From contig NZ_QGGZ01000001.1 in assembly GCF_003148825.1 (NCBI RefSeq), positions 124,001 to 188,000 of the forward strand: a stretch of 64,000 bases of DNA, in the 5' to 3' direction. Position numbers and translations under genes: made by a program. Positions within the stretch are counted from its first letter, which is position 1, and each line of letters begins with the position of its first letter. This DNA comes from Streptomyces sp. CG 926 (GTDB taxonomy: Bacteria > Actinomycetota > Actinomycetes > Streptomycetales > Streptomycetaceae). Under the pieces are notes generated by a model. The model saw nothing but the letters and a program-made list of their open reading frames with translations, did no database searches and was not told where the DNA came from. Positions 36,130 through 45,081 of the stretch are shown piece by piece.

Positions 36130-36600
36130 GTGAGTGAGCAGACCATCGAGCCGCTGATCGTCGTAGGGGTGGACGGGTCGAACCATTCGAAGGAGGCGCT
36201 GCGCTGGGCGGTGGCGCAGGCCGCGATGACGGGCGGCCGGGTGCACGCCGTCATGGCCTGGGAGTGGAACCGCAACCCGTTCACCATCGGCCCGACGGCC
36301 GCCGAGACCGCCGACGCGGAGGCGGTGACGGCCGAGGAGGCCGCCCGCCGGAAGTTGGCGGACACGGTCGCCGCCGCCGTCGGCACCTCGCCCGGGGTGC
36401 CGGTGTTCCGGCGCGTCGAGCAGGGGTCCCCGGCGCAGGTCCTGGTCGACGCGTCGAAGGAGGCGGACCTGATGGTGGTCGGGACCCGCGGGTACGGGGG
36501 CTTCAAGGGCGCATTGCTCGGCTCGGTGAGCCAGCAGGTCGTGCAGTACTCGGCCGGCACGGTCGTCCTCGTGCGCGAGGGCGAGGACGAGAACGACTGA
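36130..36600 (+). CDS. Universal stress protein (UspA family)
   Basis: Single-domain Usp of 156 aa. The N-terminal strand LIVVGVDGSNHSKEALRWAV and the ATP-binding signature GTRGYGGFKGALLGSVS (G-x2-G-x9-G-S) near the C-terminus are intact, so it probably binds ATP. GTG at 36130 follows GAGAGGATCCCACC. It is a lone gene. In the 213 bp after it, one minus-strand frame (36752-36600) reads VLTEDTIFLDPLLAQARRVP, which may be a gene scrap but has no support beyond this. Confidence 0.92.
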   Translation: MSEQTIEPLIVVGVDGSNHSKEALRWAVAQAAMTGGRVHAVMAWEWNRNPFTIGPTAAETADAEAVTAEEAARRKLADTVAAAVGTSPGVPVFRRVEQGSPAQVLVDASKEADLMVVGTRGYGGFKGALLGSVSQQVVQYSAGTVVLVREGEDEND

Positions 36601-36813
36601 CGCGTCTCGTCGGGGCGTCGTCCCCGCGATGCGATGACGGCGTGCTCGACGAAGCGGGCGGGCACGCGTCGCGCCTGCGCGAGCAGGGGGTCGAGGAAGA
36701 TCGTGTCCTCGGTGAGGACCAGTTGGACCGGAGCCGCGCAACGCACCGGCAACGCGTCCGCTCCGCGTCATGAGCGCTGCCGCGCCGCCTCGCTGCCGGG
36801 TGGTTGGGCCCGG

Positions 36814-37461
36814 TCAGTCACGGATCCTCCGCGTTGTGGGCGTCCCGGCCGAGCCCGCGCTCCGCTCCCAGAGAGCGGCGAGGTGGGCGTGGAGGACGTC
36901 GTACGCGTCCCTCGGGGTGAGGTGGCCGATGAGGACGTGCGTGGTGAGGCCGTCCGCGAGGGCGAGGAGGGTGCGGGCCTCGCACGACGCGTCGAGGCGC
37001 CCGGCACCGTCCGCGGCGGCGTCGTTGCCGGCTTCCGCGACCAGGCCCGTGAACGCCTCCTGCAGGAGCGCGTAGTTCGCCTTGAGCGTCCCGGCGAGCA
37101 CCTCGCTCACGGCCGCCTGGGCGACGAACGCGAGCCAGACCCTGGCCTCGGCGCGATGCTCCTCCCGGAGCAGCGAGATCTCGGTGACCGCGTGCCCCAG
37201 GGCGGTGCCGGCCGACTGGGCCGGGCTTCTGACGAGGCGGGCCTGTACCCGCTCCATGATCTGCTCGCCGATGTGCCCGAGCGCGAACACGAGCATCTCC
37301 TCCTTGGTGCGGAAGCACCGCTGAACGGCGCCCATCGACACCTGCGCGCGGGCCGCGACGTCGCGCAGGGTCACCCCCTCCAGCCCTCGCTCGTCGGCGA
37401 GATGACAGACGGCCTCCGCGATGAGGCGTCGTCGGCCCACGTGATCCACCTGCTTGGGCAT
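36814..37461 (-). CDS. TetR-family repressor, divergent from the amidase
   Basis: Protein of 215 aa. The DNA-binding helix-turn-helix is VTLRDVAARAQVSMGAVQRC (residues about 31-50), followed by FRTKEEMLVFALGHIGEQIM and a ligand-binding helical domain. ATG at 37461 follows GGGAGGAGCCGGGC. It diverges from the amidase gene; two similar palindromes lie in the 138-bp gap (37520 and 37555), as expected for autorepression plus control of the amidase. Confidence 0.92.
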   Translation of the reverse strand: MPKQVDHVGRRRLIAEAVCHLADERGLEGVTLRDVAARAQVSMGAVQRCFRTKEEMLVFALGHIGEQIMERVQARLVRSPAQSAGTALGHAVTEISLLREEHRAEARVWLAFVAQAAVSEVLAGTLKANYALLQEAFTGLVAEAGNDAAADGAGRLDASCEARTLLALADGLTTHVLIGHLTPRDAYDVLHAHLAALWERSAGSAGTPTTRRIRD

Positions 37462-37519
37462 GCCCGGCTCCTCCCGGTCCACAGCACTTCACCACTCCCG
37501 CGCGTGCGGCGATTTTATG

Positions 37520-37535
37520 CGATGCGCACGCATCG
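37520..37535. promoter_or_regulatory. Putative TetR operator 1
   Basis: CGATGCGCACGCATCG is a perfect 7-2-7 palindrome in the TetR/amidase gap. It shares the CGATGC half-site with operator 2. Confidence 0.65.
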
Positions 37536-37554
37536 GTTCCATGGGTACAGTTCG

Positions 37555-37578
37555 GTTCCGATGCAAGCGCATCGGAAC
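37555..37578. promoter_or_regulatory. Putative TetR operator 2
   Basis: GTTCCGATGC and its complement GCATCGGAAC flank AAGC (10-4-10, perfect). It ends 21 bp before the amidase ATG, so binding would block transcription or early elongation. Confidence 0.7.
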
Positions 37579-37599
37579 ATGGAACGGGAGGTCAGCGTC

Positions 37600-39033
37600 A
37601 TGCCGGACGACCTGTGGAGGATGTCGGCCGCCGCGCAGGCGGAAGCGGTGCGCGGCGGAGAGGTCTCGGCCGTCGAACTGGTCGACAGCCACCTGGATCG
37701 GATCGCCACGGTCAACCCGAGGGTGAACGCGATCACGCAACTCCTCGCGGAGCGCGCGCTCGAGGCCGCGGCGCGGCTGGACCGGCGGCGGGCGGCCGGT
37801 GACGTGCTGGGACCACTCGCGGGCGTGCCCTTCACGGTGAAGGAGAGCACCCCGATCGAAGGCGTGCCGACCGCCTTCGGCACGGCGCGCTTCCGCGACC
37901 TGGTGGCGACCGCCGACGCGCCCCCGGTGGCACGACTACGCGCGGCGGGAGCCATCCCCGTCGGGCACAGCAACATCCCCACGCTGATCCTGGCCGGGAT
38001 GCACACGCGCAGCGAGCTGTACGGAGACACGGTCAACCCGTGGGACAGCGGCCGGACCCCGGGCGGCTCCAGCGGCGGCGACGCGGTGGCCGTCGCCACC
38101 GGCATGGCGGCGCTCGGGCTCGGCAACGACTCGGGTGGGTCGGTACGCATCCCGGCCCAGTTCTGCGGGGTGGCCGCGCTGAAGCCCTCCACGGGCCGGT
38201 TCCCCGCCGACCACCGCGCCCTGGGCCCGGACGACCCCGGACCGGCGTCCCAGATGCTGGTCACGGACGGCCCGTTGGCCCGGAGCGTGGGTGATCTGCG
38301 GCTCGCCTACGAAGTGTTGGCCGGGACCGATCCCCGTGATCCGCGCGCCGTGCCGGTGCCGACGTACGGCGAACCGCTCCCCGGACGCGTGAAGGTCGCG
38401 GTCGTGGCGGATCCCGGCGGGCACGGCGTCCACCCCACGGTGCTGGGAGCCGTCACGAGCGCCGCCGACGCGCTCCGCGACGCCGGGTACGACGTGCGCG
38501 AGGTGGGGGACGTGCCGCGGCTGGACGAGGCGCTCGACGCGTACGGCCGGATCACCGTGACCGAGTTCGCCCCGAGCTGGCCGAGCGTGCGCGAGCTGCT
38601 CGGCAGGGGCGGGGACCGCTACATCGAGATGATGATGGAGCGGACCCCGCCCGCGAGCGCGGCGGAGTTCATGAAGCTGATGGGTACCTGGATGAGCATC
38701 CGTCGCTCGTGGGCCGAATTCCTCGACGGGTACCCGCTGTTGCTCGGCCCGGTCTTCACCGAGCCGCCGGTCGAGCCGGGGTTGGAGTCGCGCGACAGGG
38801 CGGGCCGGGACCGGGTCGGGTCCGCGATGCGGCTGTGCACCGTGACCAGCTTCGTGGGCGTACCCGGTGTGGCCGTACCGACGGGGACGGCGGGTGGGCT
38901 CCCCTGCGGGGTGCAGATCGTCGGGCGCGCCTTCCGGGAGGACCTGTGCCTGGCCGCGGCCCGGGCCGTCGAGGAGCGGCTCGGAGTCCTCACCCCGGTC
39001 GACCCGCGTGCGGGAGGCGGCCGGGCACACTGA
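37600..39033 (+). CDS. Amidase (amidase-signature family)
   Basis: Amide hydrolase of 477 aa with a Ser-cisSer-Lys triad: Lys in LAGVPFTVKES (about residue 82), Ser in TPGGSSGGDAVAVATG (about 157), Ser in GLGNDSGGSVRIPAQFCG (about 181). ATG at 37600 follows GGGAGGTCAGCGTC; earlier in-frame starts are inside the operator. No signal peptide, so it is cytoplasmic. The divergent TetR probably induces it when its amide or a related compound is present. Substrate unknown; Glu-tRNA amidotransferase subunit A is unlikely because no gatC/gatB is nearby. Confidence 0.93.
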   Translation: MPDDLWRMSAAAQAEAVRGGEVSAVELVDSHLDRIATVNPRVNAITQLLAERALEAAARLDRRRAAGDVLGPLAGVPFTVKESTPIEGVPTAFGTARFRDLVATADAPPVARLRAAGAIPVGHSNIPTLILAGMHTRSELYGDTVNPWDSGRTPGGSSGGDAVAVATGMAALGLGNDSGGSVRIPAQFCGVAALKPSTGRFPADHRALGPDDPGPASQMLVTDGPLARSVGDLRLAYEVLAGTDPRDPRAVPVPTYGEPLPGRVKVAVVADPGGHGVHPTVLGAVTSAADALRDAGYDVREVGDVPRLDEALDAYGRITVTEFAPSWPSVRELLGRGGDRYIEMMMERTPPASAAEFMKLMGTWMSIRRSWAEFLDGYPLLLGPVFTEPPVEPGLESRDRAGRDRVGSAMRLCTVTSFVGVPGVAVPTGTAGGLPCGVQIVGRAFREDLCLAAARAVEERLGVLTPVDPRAGGGRAH

Positions 39034-39058
39034 GCCCCGGCGCAGGCCCGCATGCGGC

Positions 39059-40009
39059 TCAGCTACCGGGGGTCACCAGGTCCCGGGGGTCCGTGTTGGC
39101 CCCGCAGAGGATGACGGCGACCCGCTCGCCCAGCGGCTGCGGCACGGTGCGCAGGGCCGCAGCCGCGGTGGCCGCGCCCGCCTCGACCACGATCCGGTGC
39201 TCCTCCCACAGCGCCCGCCGGGCGGCCGCGATGTCCGCGTCCGGGACGAGGACCGAGGTCACGTTCGCCTGCTGCGCGGCGGCCAAGGCGTCCGCCGAGA
39301 CCCGGGTGGCCCCCAGGGAGTCGGCGGCGACCGATTCCACCGTTACGTCCACGACCCGGCCGGCCGCCAGGGCCGCGTTCAGGGCCCGGCAGTTCTCCGG
39401 CTCGACCGCGACCACCCGTACACCGTGCTCGCGCGCGGCCGTGGCGACCCCGGCGAACAGCCCGCCGCCGCCGACCGCGACGACCACCGTGTCCAGCCCG
39501 GGCAGGGCCGCCCGGATCTCCTCCAGCAGGGTTCCGGCGCCCGCCGCGATGAGCGGATGGTCGTAGGCGTGGCTGCTGAGCGCCCCGCTCTCGGCGGCGA
39601 ACTCCTCGCAGGCGGCGAGCGCCTGGGCGTACCGGTCGCCGACGAGCCGCACCTCGGCCCCGTACCCGCGCAGCCGTTCCACCTTCACCCGCGGGGCGTT
39701 GGCGGGCAGGAACACGGTCGCGGGCACGGACAGCGCGCGGGCCGCCCAGGCGCAGGCGAGTCCGGCGTTGCCGCCGGAGGCGATGGTGACCCCGGCGGCC
39801 GGGAGGGCGCCGGCCTCGTGGTGGGCGGCGAGGAAGTTGCGGGCGCCGCGCGCCTTGAAGGAGCCGGTGTGCTGGAGGTACTCCAGCGCGTACCAGACCC
39901 CCGCTTCGGCCGCGGGCGCCACCGTGACGGGGCGGATCCCGCCCGCGATCCGGTCGGCGGCGGCCAGGACGGCGGCGTGGTCGAGCTGCTGGGCCGGTGC
40001 TGCGGGCAT
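39059..40009 (-). CDS. Threonine/serine dehydratase-like PLP enzyme
   Basis: Fold-type II PLP enzyme of 316 aa; family members deaminate or racemise threonine or serine. The PLP lysine is in QHTGSFKARGARNFL (about residue 53). The phosphate-binding glycine loop is VAVGGGGLFAG. SGGNAGLACAWAARAL is the substrate region. ATG at 40009 follows GGGGAGACAGCCC; an ATG at 40024 overlaps the upstream stop and would add five residues. It follows a TetR gene on the same strand, with overlap, so that regulator probably controls it. No C-terminal ACT regulatory domain is present. Confidence 0.9.
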   Translation of the reverse strand: MPAAPAQQLDHAAVLAAADRIAGGIRPVTVAPAAEAGVWYALEYLQHTGSFKARGARNFLAAHHEAGALPAAGVTIASGGNAGLACAWAARALSVPATVFLPANAPRVKVERLRGYGAEVRLVGDRYAQALAACEEFAAESGALSSHAYDHPLIAAGAGTLLEEIRAALPGLDTVVVAVGGGGLFAGVATAAREHGVRVVAVEPENCRALNAALAAGRVVDVTVESVAADSLGATRVSADALAAAQQANVTSVLVPDADIAAARRALWEEHRIVVEAGAATAAAALRTVPQPLGERVAVILCGANTDPRDLVTPGS

Positions 40010-40023
40010 GGGCTGTCTCCCCA

Positions 40024-40788
40024 TCAGGTGCGGGTGGTGGACCGGGTGTCCCCGGCGGGTGGGGTGGCCTGACCCGGCGCGGCGACCTGGCCCGGGGCGG
40101 CGACCCCGGCGGGTGCGGCGACCCCGGCGGGTGCGGCGACCCCGGCGGGTGCGGCGGGCCGGGCGGCTTCGATCAGCTGGCGCAGGGCCCCGTAGTAGAC
40201 CTCGTGGTCCGTCAGGGCGGGCAGTACGTCGGGCAGTCCGCCGGAGAGCACGGGGAACTCCTCGGGGTCCAGCGCTGCCAGGGCCGCCCGCGAGGCGGCG
40301 GTGGCCGCGGCCGGGTCCCGGTGGTCGACGAAGGCCGCGCTGCCCAGGGTGAGCAGGTACATGCGGCGGTACGCGGTCATCGCCTCGGCGGGGGTCATCC
40401 CCGCGGCCACGCTGTCGGCGAGCGAGGGCTCCACGAGCCGGGCTAGCAGCTGACGCCCGAGCCAGGGCCGACCGCCGCGCAGCACCAACAGTCCCGGGTG
40501 GGCGGTGAGGAGTTGGTACAGCGCCCGGAACCGCGCTTCGGCGGCCTGTGCCCAGTCCGTGCCCGCGGGGATCTCCGGGAGCTGCCCGGCGAGGTGCTCG
40601 GTGCACAGGTCGAGCAGGCCGGCGAGATCGGCGCAGCGTCGTTGGACGGTGGCGTGCGAGACCTCCAACCGGTCGGCGAGGGTGCGGAAGCTCAAGTGGC
40701 CGGGCCCTTGCTCGTCGAGGATGCGCAGGGCGGCGACGGCGATGGCCTCGGGGGTCGCACGGTCCAGGGCGGCTGATCTTCGCGGCAT
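40024..40788 (-). CDS. TetR-family regulator of the dehydratase operon
   Basis: Protein of 254 aa. Helix-turn-helix: LSFRTLADRLEVSHATVQRR (about residues 33-52). The ligand-binding part resembles TetR_C_11-like domains with a PGLLVLRGGRPWLGRQLL helix. The last 35 residues are a repeat tail of VAAPAG units. ATG at 40788 is preferred; a longer start at 40833 would extend through an operator-like palindrome. No ribosome site is present, so the transcript may start at or near the ATG. Confidence 0.85.
   Translation of the reverse strand: MPRRSAALDRATPEAIAVAALRILDEQGPGHLSFRTLADRLEVSHATVQRRCADLAGLLDLCTEHLAGQLPEIPAGTDWAQAAEARFRALYQLLTAHPGLLVLRGGRPWLGRQLLARLVEPSLADSVAAGMTPAEAMTAYRRMYLLTLGSAAFVDHRDPAAATAASRAALAALDPEEFPVLSGGLPDVLPALTDHEVYYGALRQLIEAARPAAPAGVAAPAGVAAPAGVAAPGQVAAPGQATPPAGDTRSTTRT
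40061..40150 (-). repeat. 18-bp tandem repeat in the TetR C-terminus
   Basis: GCGGCGACCCCGGCGGGT occurs three times without change (40097-40114, 40115-40132, 40133-40150), with two diverged copies before (40061-40096). It encodes the Ala/Pro/Gly/Val tail. Identical copies suggest recent expansion. Confidence 0.8.
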
Positions 40789-40790
40789 GA

Positions 40791-40815
40791 GATACACCGT
40801 AACATACGACGTATC
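40791..40815. promoter_or_regulatory. Imperfect palindrome at the TetR start
   Basis: The 25-bp stretch starting GATACACCGTAACATACGAC and ending GTATC is nearly self-complementary (9 of 12 arm positions), with its end 2 bp from the regulator's ATG. It is a likely autoregulatory operator. Confidence 0.5.
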
Positions 40816-40881
40816 TGCACTTTCGTGTGACATCGATTGCAGCCATATTGCTGGTCATCGGCCGACAATCAGCGACTTGTG

Positions 40882-40910
40882 TTGACAGTGGGTAATCGTC
40901 TCGCTGCACT
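40882..40910 (+). promoter_or_regulatory. Putative promoter of the GH27 gene
   Basis: TTGACA (40882-40887), 17-bp spacer, then TGCACT (40905-40910). The -35 is consensus, the -10 weak. It is 34 bp upstream of the alpha-galactosidase start. Confidence 0.5.
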
Positions 40911-40944
40911 GGGCGCACGACTGCCCCCACGTCAAGGAGACTCC

Positions 40945-42621
40945 GTGCCGCCTCGCCTGCGTGCGACGCTCCCGTGCCTGACCGCGGCCGCCCTGTTCGC
41001 CGTCGCGCTCTCCCCCGCCCCGGTGGCGGCCGAGCCCCGGGCGACCTCGGACACCCCGCTCGCGCTCACCCCTCCCATGGGGTGGAACAACTGGGCGCAC
41101 TACATGTGCGACATCGACGAGGCCAAGGTGGTGGCCAACGCCGACGCGCTCGTGTCCACCGGGCTCGCCGCCAAGGGCTACGACACGGTGACCGTCGACG
41201 ACTGCTGGATGACCAAGAGCCGGGACGCACGGGGCAGTCTGGTCGTCGACACGGCGAAGTTCCCGCACGGCATGGCCTGGCTCGGCGAGTATCTGCACGC
41301 CAAGGGACTGAAGTTCGGCATCTACCAGGACGCGGGCTCCCTCACCTGCGAGAAGTACCCGGGCAGTGGCGCCCCCCAGGGCGGCGGCCCGGACCACTAC
41401 GCGCAGGACGCCCGGCAGTTCGCCTCCTGGAAGGTGGACTACGTCAAGATGGACGGCTGCAACCTCTGGGTCCCGGAGGGCGCGACCAAGCAGGAGGCCT
41501 ACCGCGACGCCTACAACGCCGTCGCGAAGGGCCTGCGGGACAGCGGCCGGGACATGGTCCTGTCGGCCTCCGCGCCCGCCTACTTCCAGCAGGGCGAGTG
41601 GGGCGGCTCCGACTGGCACAAGGTCCTCGACTGGGTCGGCGAGACCGGCCAGCTGTGGCGCGAGGGCAAGGACATCAAGGTCTACAACCCGGCCGCACCG
41701 GCCACCTCACGGTGGAGCGCGGTCATGGGCAACTACGGTTACAACCGCTGGCTCGGCCGGTACGCGGGCCCCGGCAACTGGAACGACCCCGACTTCCTGA
41801 TCGCGGGCGCCCCCGGGCTCACGGCCGCCGAGAGCCGCAGCCAGGTCGCCCTGTGGGCCATGATGGCCTCCCCCTTCATCCTCTCGTCCGACGTCTCGAA
41901 GCTGACCCCGGCGGGTCTGACGGCCCTCGGCAACACCCGGATGATCGACCTGGACCAAGACCCGATGGGCCGTCAGGGCTCCGTGGTCTCCTCCAACGCC
42001 ACCTTCGAGATCCTGGTGCGGCCGCTCGCGAACGGCGACCGCGCGGTCGCCGTGCTCAACCGCTCCGCCACCACCCGGGACATCGCCGTGCCGCTCGACG
42101 AGATCGGTCTGACCGACTGCACCGCCGGCGCCCAGGACCTGTGGAGCGGCACGAGCCGCGAGATCTCCCAGACGCTCACCGGGAAGGTGGCCGGCCACGA
42201 CACCGGGGTCTGGCGGCTCAGCCCGCGCGGCTGCGCCGAGGCCGTACCGACCGGGCAGATCGTCGGTGACGGTGCCCGGTGCGCCGACGGCGCCAACACC
42301 ACCGGTGTCGGCGCCGTGGTGATGGCCGCCTGCACCGGAGCTCCCGACCAGCGCTGGATCGTGGGCAAGGACGCGCGCCTGCAGCTGGCCGGCGAGTGCC
42401 TGTCGGCGGGAGTGGACCGCGTCGTGGAACTGGCCGACTGCGCGACCCGCCCCGAGGAGCAGCCCGGTCAGACCTGGTCGCAGCGCCGCGACGGAGCCCT
42501 CGTGGAGGAGGTCAGCGGAATGTGCCTGACGGCTCCGGCGGCCGCCACCCCCGCCGAGCGGCTGCGGCTGACCGACTGCGGCGACCACCGGGTCGACCAG
42601 GCCTGGGCCCTGCCGGTCTGA
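40945..42621 (+). CDS. Secreted GH27 alpha-galactosidase with a ricin-type lectin domain
   Basis: Protein of 558 aa with a signal peptide (LPCLTAAALFAVALSPAPVA). The GH27 barrel begins with LALTPPMGWNNWAHYMCDID; YVKMDGCNLW holds the nucleophile Asp170; SASAPAYFQQGEWGGSDWHK and GNWNDPDFLIAGAPGLT are further family motifs. The C-terminal 130 residues form a CBM13/ricin-like lectin (CADGANTTGVGAVVMAACTG, DQRWIVGKD, AGECLSAG). GTG at 40945 follows AAGGAGACTCC. It lies 16 bp before a GH89 gene, so both enzymes are probably secreted together to strip terminal sugars from glycans. Confidence 0.94.
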   Translation: MPPRLRATLPCLTAAALFAVALSPAPVAAEPRATSDTPLALTPPMGWNNWAHYMCDIDEAKVVANADALVSTGLAAKGYDTVTVDDCWMTKSRDARGSLVVDTAKFPHGMAWLGEYLHAKGLKFGIYQDAGSLTCEKYPGSGAPQGGGPDHYAQDARQFASWKVDYVKMDGCNLWVPEGATKQEAYRDAYNAVAKGLRDSGRDMVLSASAPAYFQQGEWGGSDWHKVLDWVGETGQLWREGKDIKVYNPAAPATSRWSAVMGNYGYNRWLGRYAGPGNWNDPDFLIAGAPGLTAAESRSQVALWAMMASPFILSSDVSKLTPAGLTALGNTRMIDLDQDPMGRQGSVVSSNATFEILVRPLANGDRAVAVLNRSATTRDIAVPLDEIGLTDCTAGAQDLWSGTSREISQTLTGKVAGHDTGVWRLSPRGCAEAVPTGQIVGDGARCADGANTTGVGAVVMAACTGAPDQRWIVGKDARLQLAGECLSAGVDRVVELADCATRPEEQPGQTWSQRRDGALVEEVSGMCLTAPAAATPAERLRLTDCGDHRVDQAWALPV

Positions 42622-42637
42622 CGGCCCGGGCGAACGG

Positions 42638-44986
42638 ATGAGGAACCCGACGCATCGCAGCGGGCGCAGGCCGAGGACCCGGCGCCCGCTCACCCTGGCC
42701 GCCCTTCCCGCGGCGCTGCTGGCCCTGCTCTGCGCGGGGCCCGCGCCCGGGGCCACCGCCCCGGGCGCGGGGTCGCCCGCACGGGCCGACGTCGCGAGGG
42801 ACGCGGACGCGCGCCCGGGGGTCCACCCGGCCGGGCACCCGGGGGCCGTCCGGAGCCCGGGCCGCGCCCGCGCCCGGACCTTCGACGTGGCGCCCGCACG
42901 GGCCGCCCTGCAACGGCTGCTTCCGCGCCACTGGGGGCAGTTCACCCTGGTACCCGACACAACCGCCGACGCCGATACCTTCACCGTGTCCGGCACCACC
43001 GGCGCGATCACCGTCCGGGGCAGCACCGGAGCCACCCTGCTCGCCGGGGTCGGCTGGTACCTCCAGCACGTCGCCGGGGTCGACATCGGCTGGCCCGGCG
43101 ACAGCATCGGCATGCTGCCCGGCCGGCTCCCGGCCGTCCCCGCCCCGGTCACCCGCGGCGCGCAGGTGCCCCACCGGTACGCGCTGAACGACACCGACGA
43201 CGGGTACTCCGGCCCGTACCGCTCCTTCGAGGAGCACCGGCGGCAGATCGACCTGATGGCCCTGCACGGCATCAACGAGGTGTTCGTGCAGGTCGGCGCC
43301 GAGTACCCGTACCACCGGGCGCTCCAGGGGTTCGGCTACTCCGCCGAGGAGCTGCGGCGGTGGATCCCCGGCCCCGGCCACCAGAGCTGGTGGCTGTTGC
43401 AGAACCTGAGCGACTTCGGCGGCCCGGTCACCGAGCGGCTGATGCGCGAGCGCGCCGAGCTGGGCGGGCGGATCGCCGAACAGCTCCGCGGGCTCGGCAT
43501 GACCCCGGTACTGCCGGGCTACTTCGGCACCGTGCCGCCCGGCTTCGCCGCGCGCAACCCGGGTGCGGTCACGGTGGCGCAGGGCGACTGGGCGGGCTTC
43601 GACCGCCCGGACTGGCTGGATCCCGCCTCGCCCGTGTTCGGGAGGCTGGCCGCCGCGTACTACGCCGAGCAGCGCGCGGTGTTCGGGGACAGCGCGATGT
43701 ACCGGATGAGCCCGCTGCACGAGGGCGGCCGGACCGGCTCCGTCGACGTGGGCGCCGCCGCGCGCGCCATCCAGGGCGCGCTGCACGCCGCGCACCCGGG
43801 GGCGCTGTGGGCGGTGCTGGGCTGGCAGGACGACCCCACCGCGGAGCTGTTGGCCGGGGTGGACACCTCGAAGCTGCTGATCCTGGACGGGCTCTCCGAC
43901 CGGTACAACCGGCTTGACCGGGAGTCCCGTTGGGGCGGGGCCCCGTACGCGATGGGCACCATCTACAACTTCGGCGGGCACACCACGGTCGGCGCGAACA
44001 GCTCCGTGTGGATCGAACGGTTCGGGCCCTGGCGGGACAAGGCGAACAGCGCGCTCGCCGGGATCGCCTACCTGCCGGAAGCCACCGGGACCAACCCGGC
44101 CGCCTTCGACCTCTTCACCGATCTGGCCTGGGAGCGCGGGCCGATCGACCAGCGCGCGTGGTTCGCCGACTTCGCGGCCCGCCGCTACGGCCGCCCGGAC
44201 GCCGAGGCCGCCGCGGCCTGGGAGGAGCTCCGCAAGGGGCCGTACAGCACCTCCTCCGGCCTGTGGTCGGAGTCGCAGGACAGCCTGTTCACCGCCCGCC
44301 CGAGCCTGACCGCGGCGGGGGCGGCGTACTGGAGCCCCCGGTCCATGCGCTACCCGGCCGGTTCGGTGCGCAGGGCCCTGGACCACCTGTTGAAGGTGGA
44401 TCCGGCATTGCGCGGCTCCAGCGCCTACCGCTTCGACCTGGTGGACACCGCCCGGCAGGCCCTCGCCAACCACTCGCGGGTGCTGCTGCCGAAGATCAAG
44501 GCGGCCTACGAGGCCGAGGACCTGACCCGCTTCCGCGCGCTGACGGCCGAGTGGCAGGAAGGGATGCGGATGTTGGACGCGGTCACCGGCTCCGACCCGG
44601 CCTTCCTCCTCGGCACCTGGCTCTCCGGGGCCCGCTCCTGGGGCGCGGACCGGGCCGAGCAGGACCGGTACGAGTACGACGCGCGCTCGCTGCTGAGCGT
44701 GTGGGGCCGCCGCGACACCAGCGAGGGCGGTTTCCTGCACGACTACGCGAACCGCGAGTGGAGCGGCCTGATCTCGGAGTTGTACGCGCCCCGGTGGGCG
44801 GCCTACTTCGCGTCGCTGGAGGAGGCACTGGTGCGCAGCGCCGCGCCGCGGGAGATCGACTGGCACGCCTTCGAGGCGGAGTGGGCCGGGCGCACCACCC
44901 GGCACCCGAACCGCCCGAACGGTGATCCGTACCGGTCGGCCGCGCAGATCGCCGCCACCCTGCCGCCGGCCGCCACCACCGGCTGA
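42638..44986 (+). CDS. Secreted GH89 alpha-N-acetylglucosaminidase
   Basis: Protein of 782 aa of the NAGLU family, which removes terminal alpha-GlcNAc (in animals from heparan sulfate, in bacteria also from mucin). Signal peptide in residues 17-40 (LTLAALPAALLALLCAGPAP), then a low-complexity Gly/Ala/Arg spacer. Family parts: a small N-terminal domain (TFTVSGTTGAITVRGSTGAT), the barrel (HRRQIDLMALHGINEVFVQV, PYHRALQGFGYSAEELRRW) and the helical C-terminal domain (RYGRPDAEAAAAWEELRKGP; SGLWSESQDSLFTARPS). ATG at 42638. No carbohydrate-binding module is added. It is in an operon with the GH27 gene and ends before a hairpin. Confidence 0.93.
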   Translation: MRNPTHRSGRRPRTRRPLTLAALPAALLALLCAGPAPGATAPGAGSPARADVARDADARPGVHPAGHPGAVRSPGRARARTFDVAPARAALQRLLPRHWGQFTLVPDTTADADTFTVSGTTGAITVRGSTGATLLAGVGWYLQHVAGVDIGWPGDSIGMLPGRLPAVPAPVTRGAQVPHRYALNDTDDGYSGPYRSFEEHRRQIDLMALHGINEVFVQVGAEYPYHRALQGFGYSAEELRRWIPGPGHQSWWLLQNLSDFGGPVTERLMRERAELGGRIAEQLRGLGMTPVLPGYFGTVPPGFAARNPGAVTVAQGDWAGFDRPDWLDPASPVFGRLAAAYYAEQRAVFGDSAMYRMSPLHEGGRTGSVDVGAAARAIQGALHAAHPGALWAVLGWQDDPTAELLAGVDTSKLLILDGLSDRYNRLDRESRWGGAPYAMGTIYNFGGHTTVGANSSVWIERFGPWRDKANSALAGIAYLPEATGTNPAAFDLFTDLAWERGPIDQRAWFADFAARRYGRPDAEAAAAWEELRKGPYSTSSGLWSESQDSLFTARPSLTAAGAAYWSPRSMRYPAGSVRRALDHLLKVDPALRGSSAYRFDLVDTARQALANHSRVLLPKIKAAYEAEDLTRFRALTAEWQEGMRMLDAVTGSDPAFLLGTWLSGARSWGADRAEQDRYEYDARSLLSVWGRRDTSEGGFLHDYANREWSGLISELYAPRWAAYFASLEEALVRSAAPREIDWHAFEAEWAGRTTRHPNRPNGDPYRSAAQIAATLPPAATTG

Positions 44987-44994
44987 CCCGTCGC

Positions 44995-45023
44995 ACGGCC
45001 GGCCCGTCGTCCGGGCCGGCCGT
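44995..45023. terminator. 12-bp perfect terminator
   Basis: ACGGCCGGCCCG (44995-45006), loop TCGTC, CGGGCCGGCCGT (45012-45023). It ends the GH27-GH89 transcript 9 bp after the stop. Confidence 0.85.
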
Positions 45024-45081
45024 CCGGGCGGCGACGGCACGGCGGCGACACGAAGCCGCCCGGGCGCGGGACACTGGCCGT

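Noticed and set aside
36600..36752. A minus-strand scrap reading VLTEDTIFLDPLLAQARRVP downstream of the stress protein.
   Set aside because: Protein-like at first sight, but too short, without start signals and without a family I can name.
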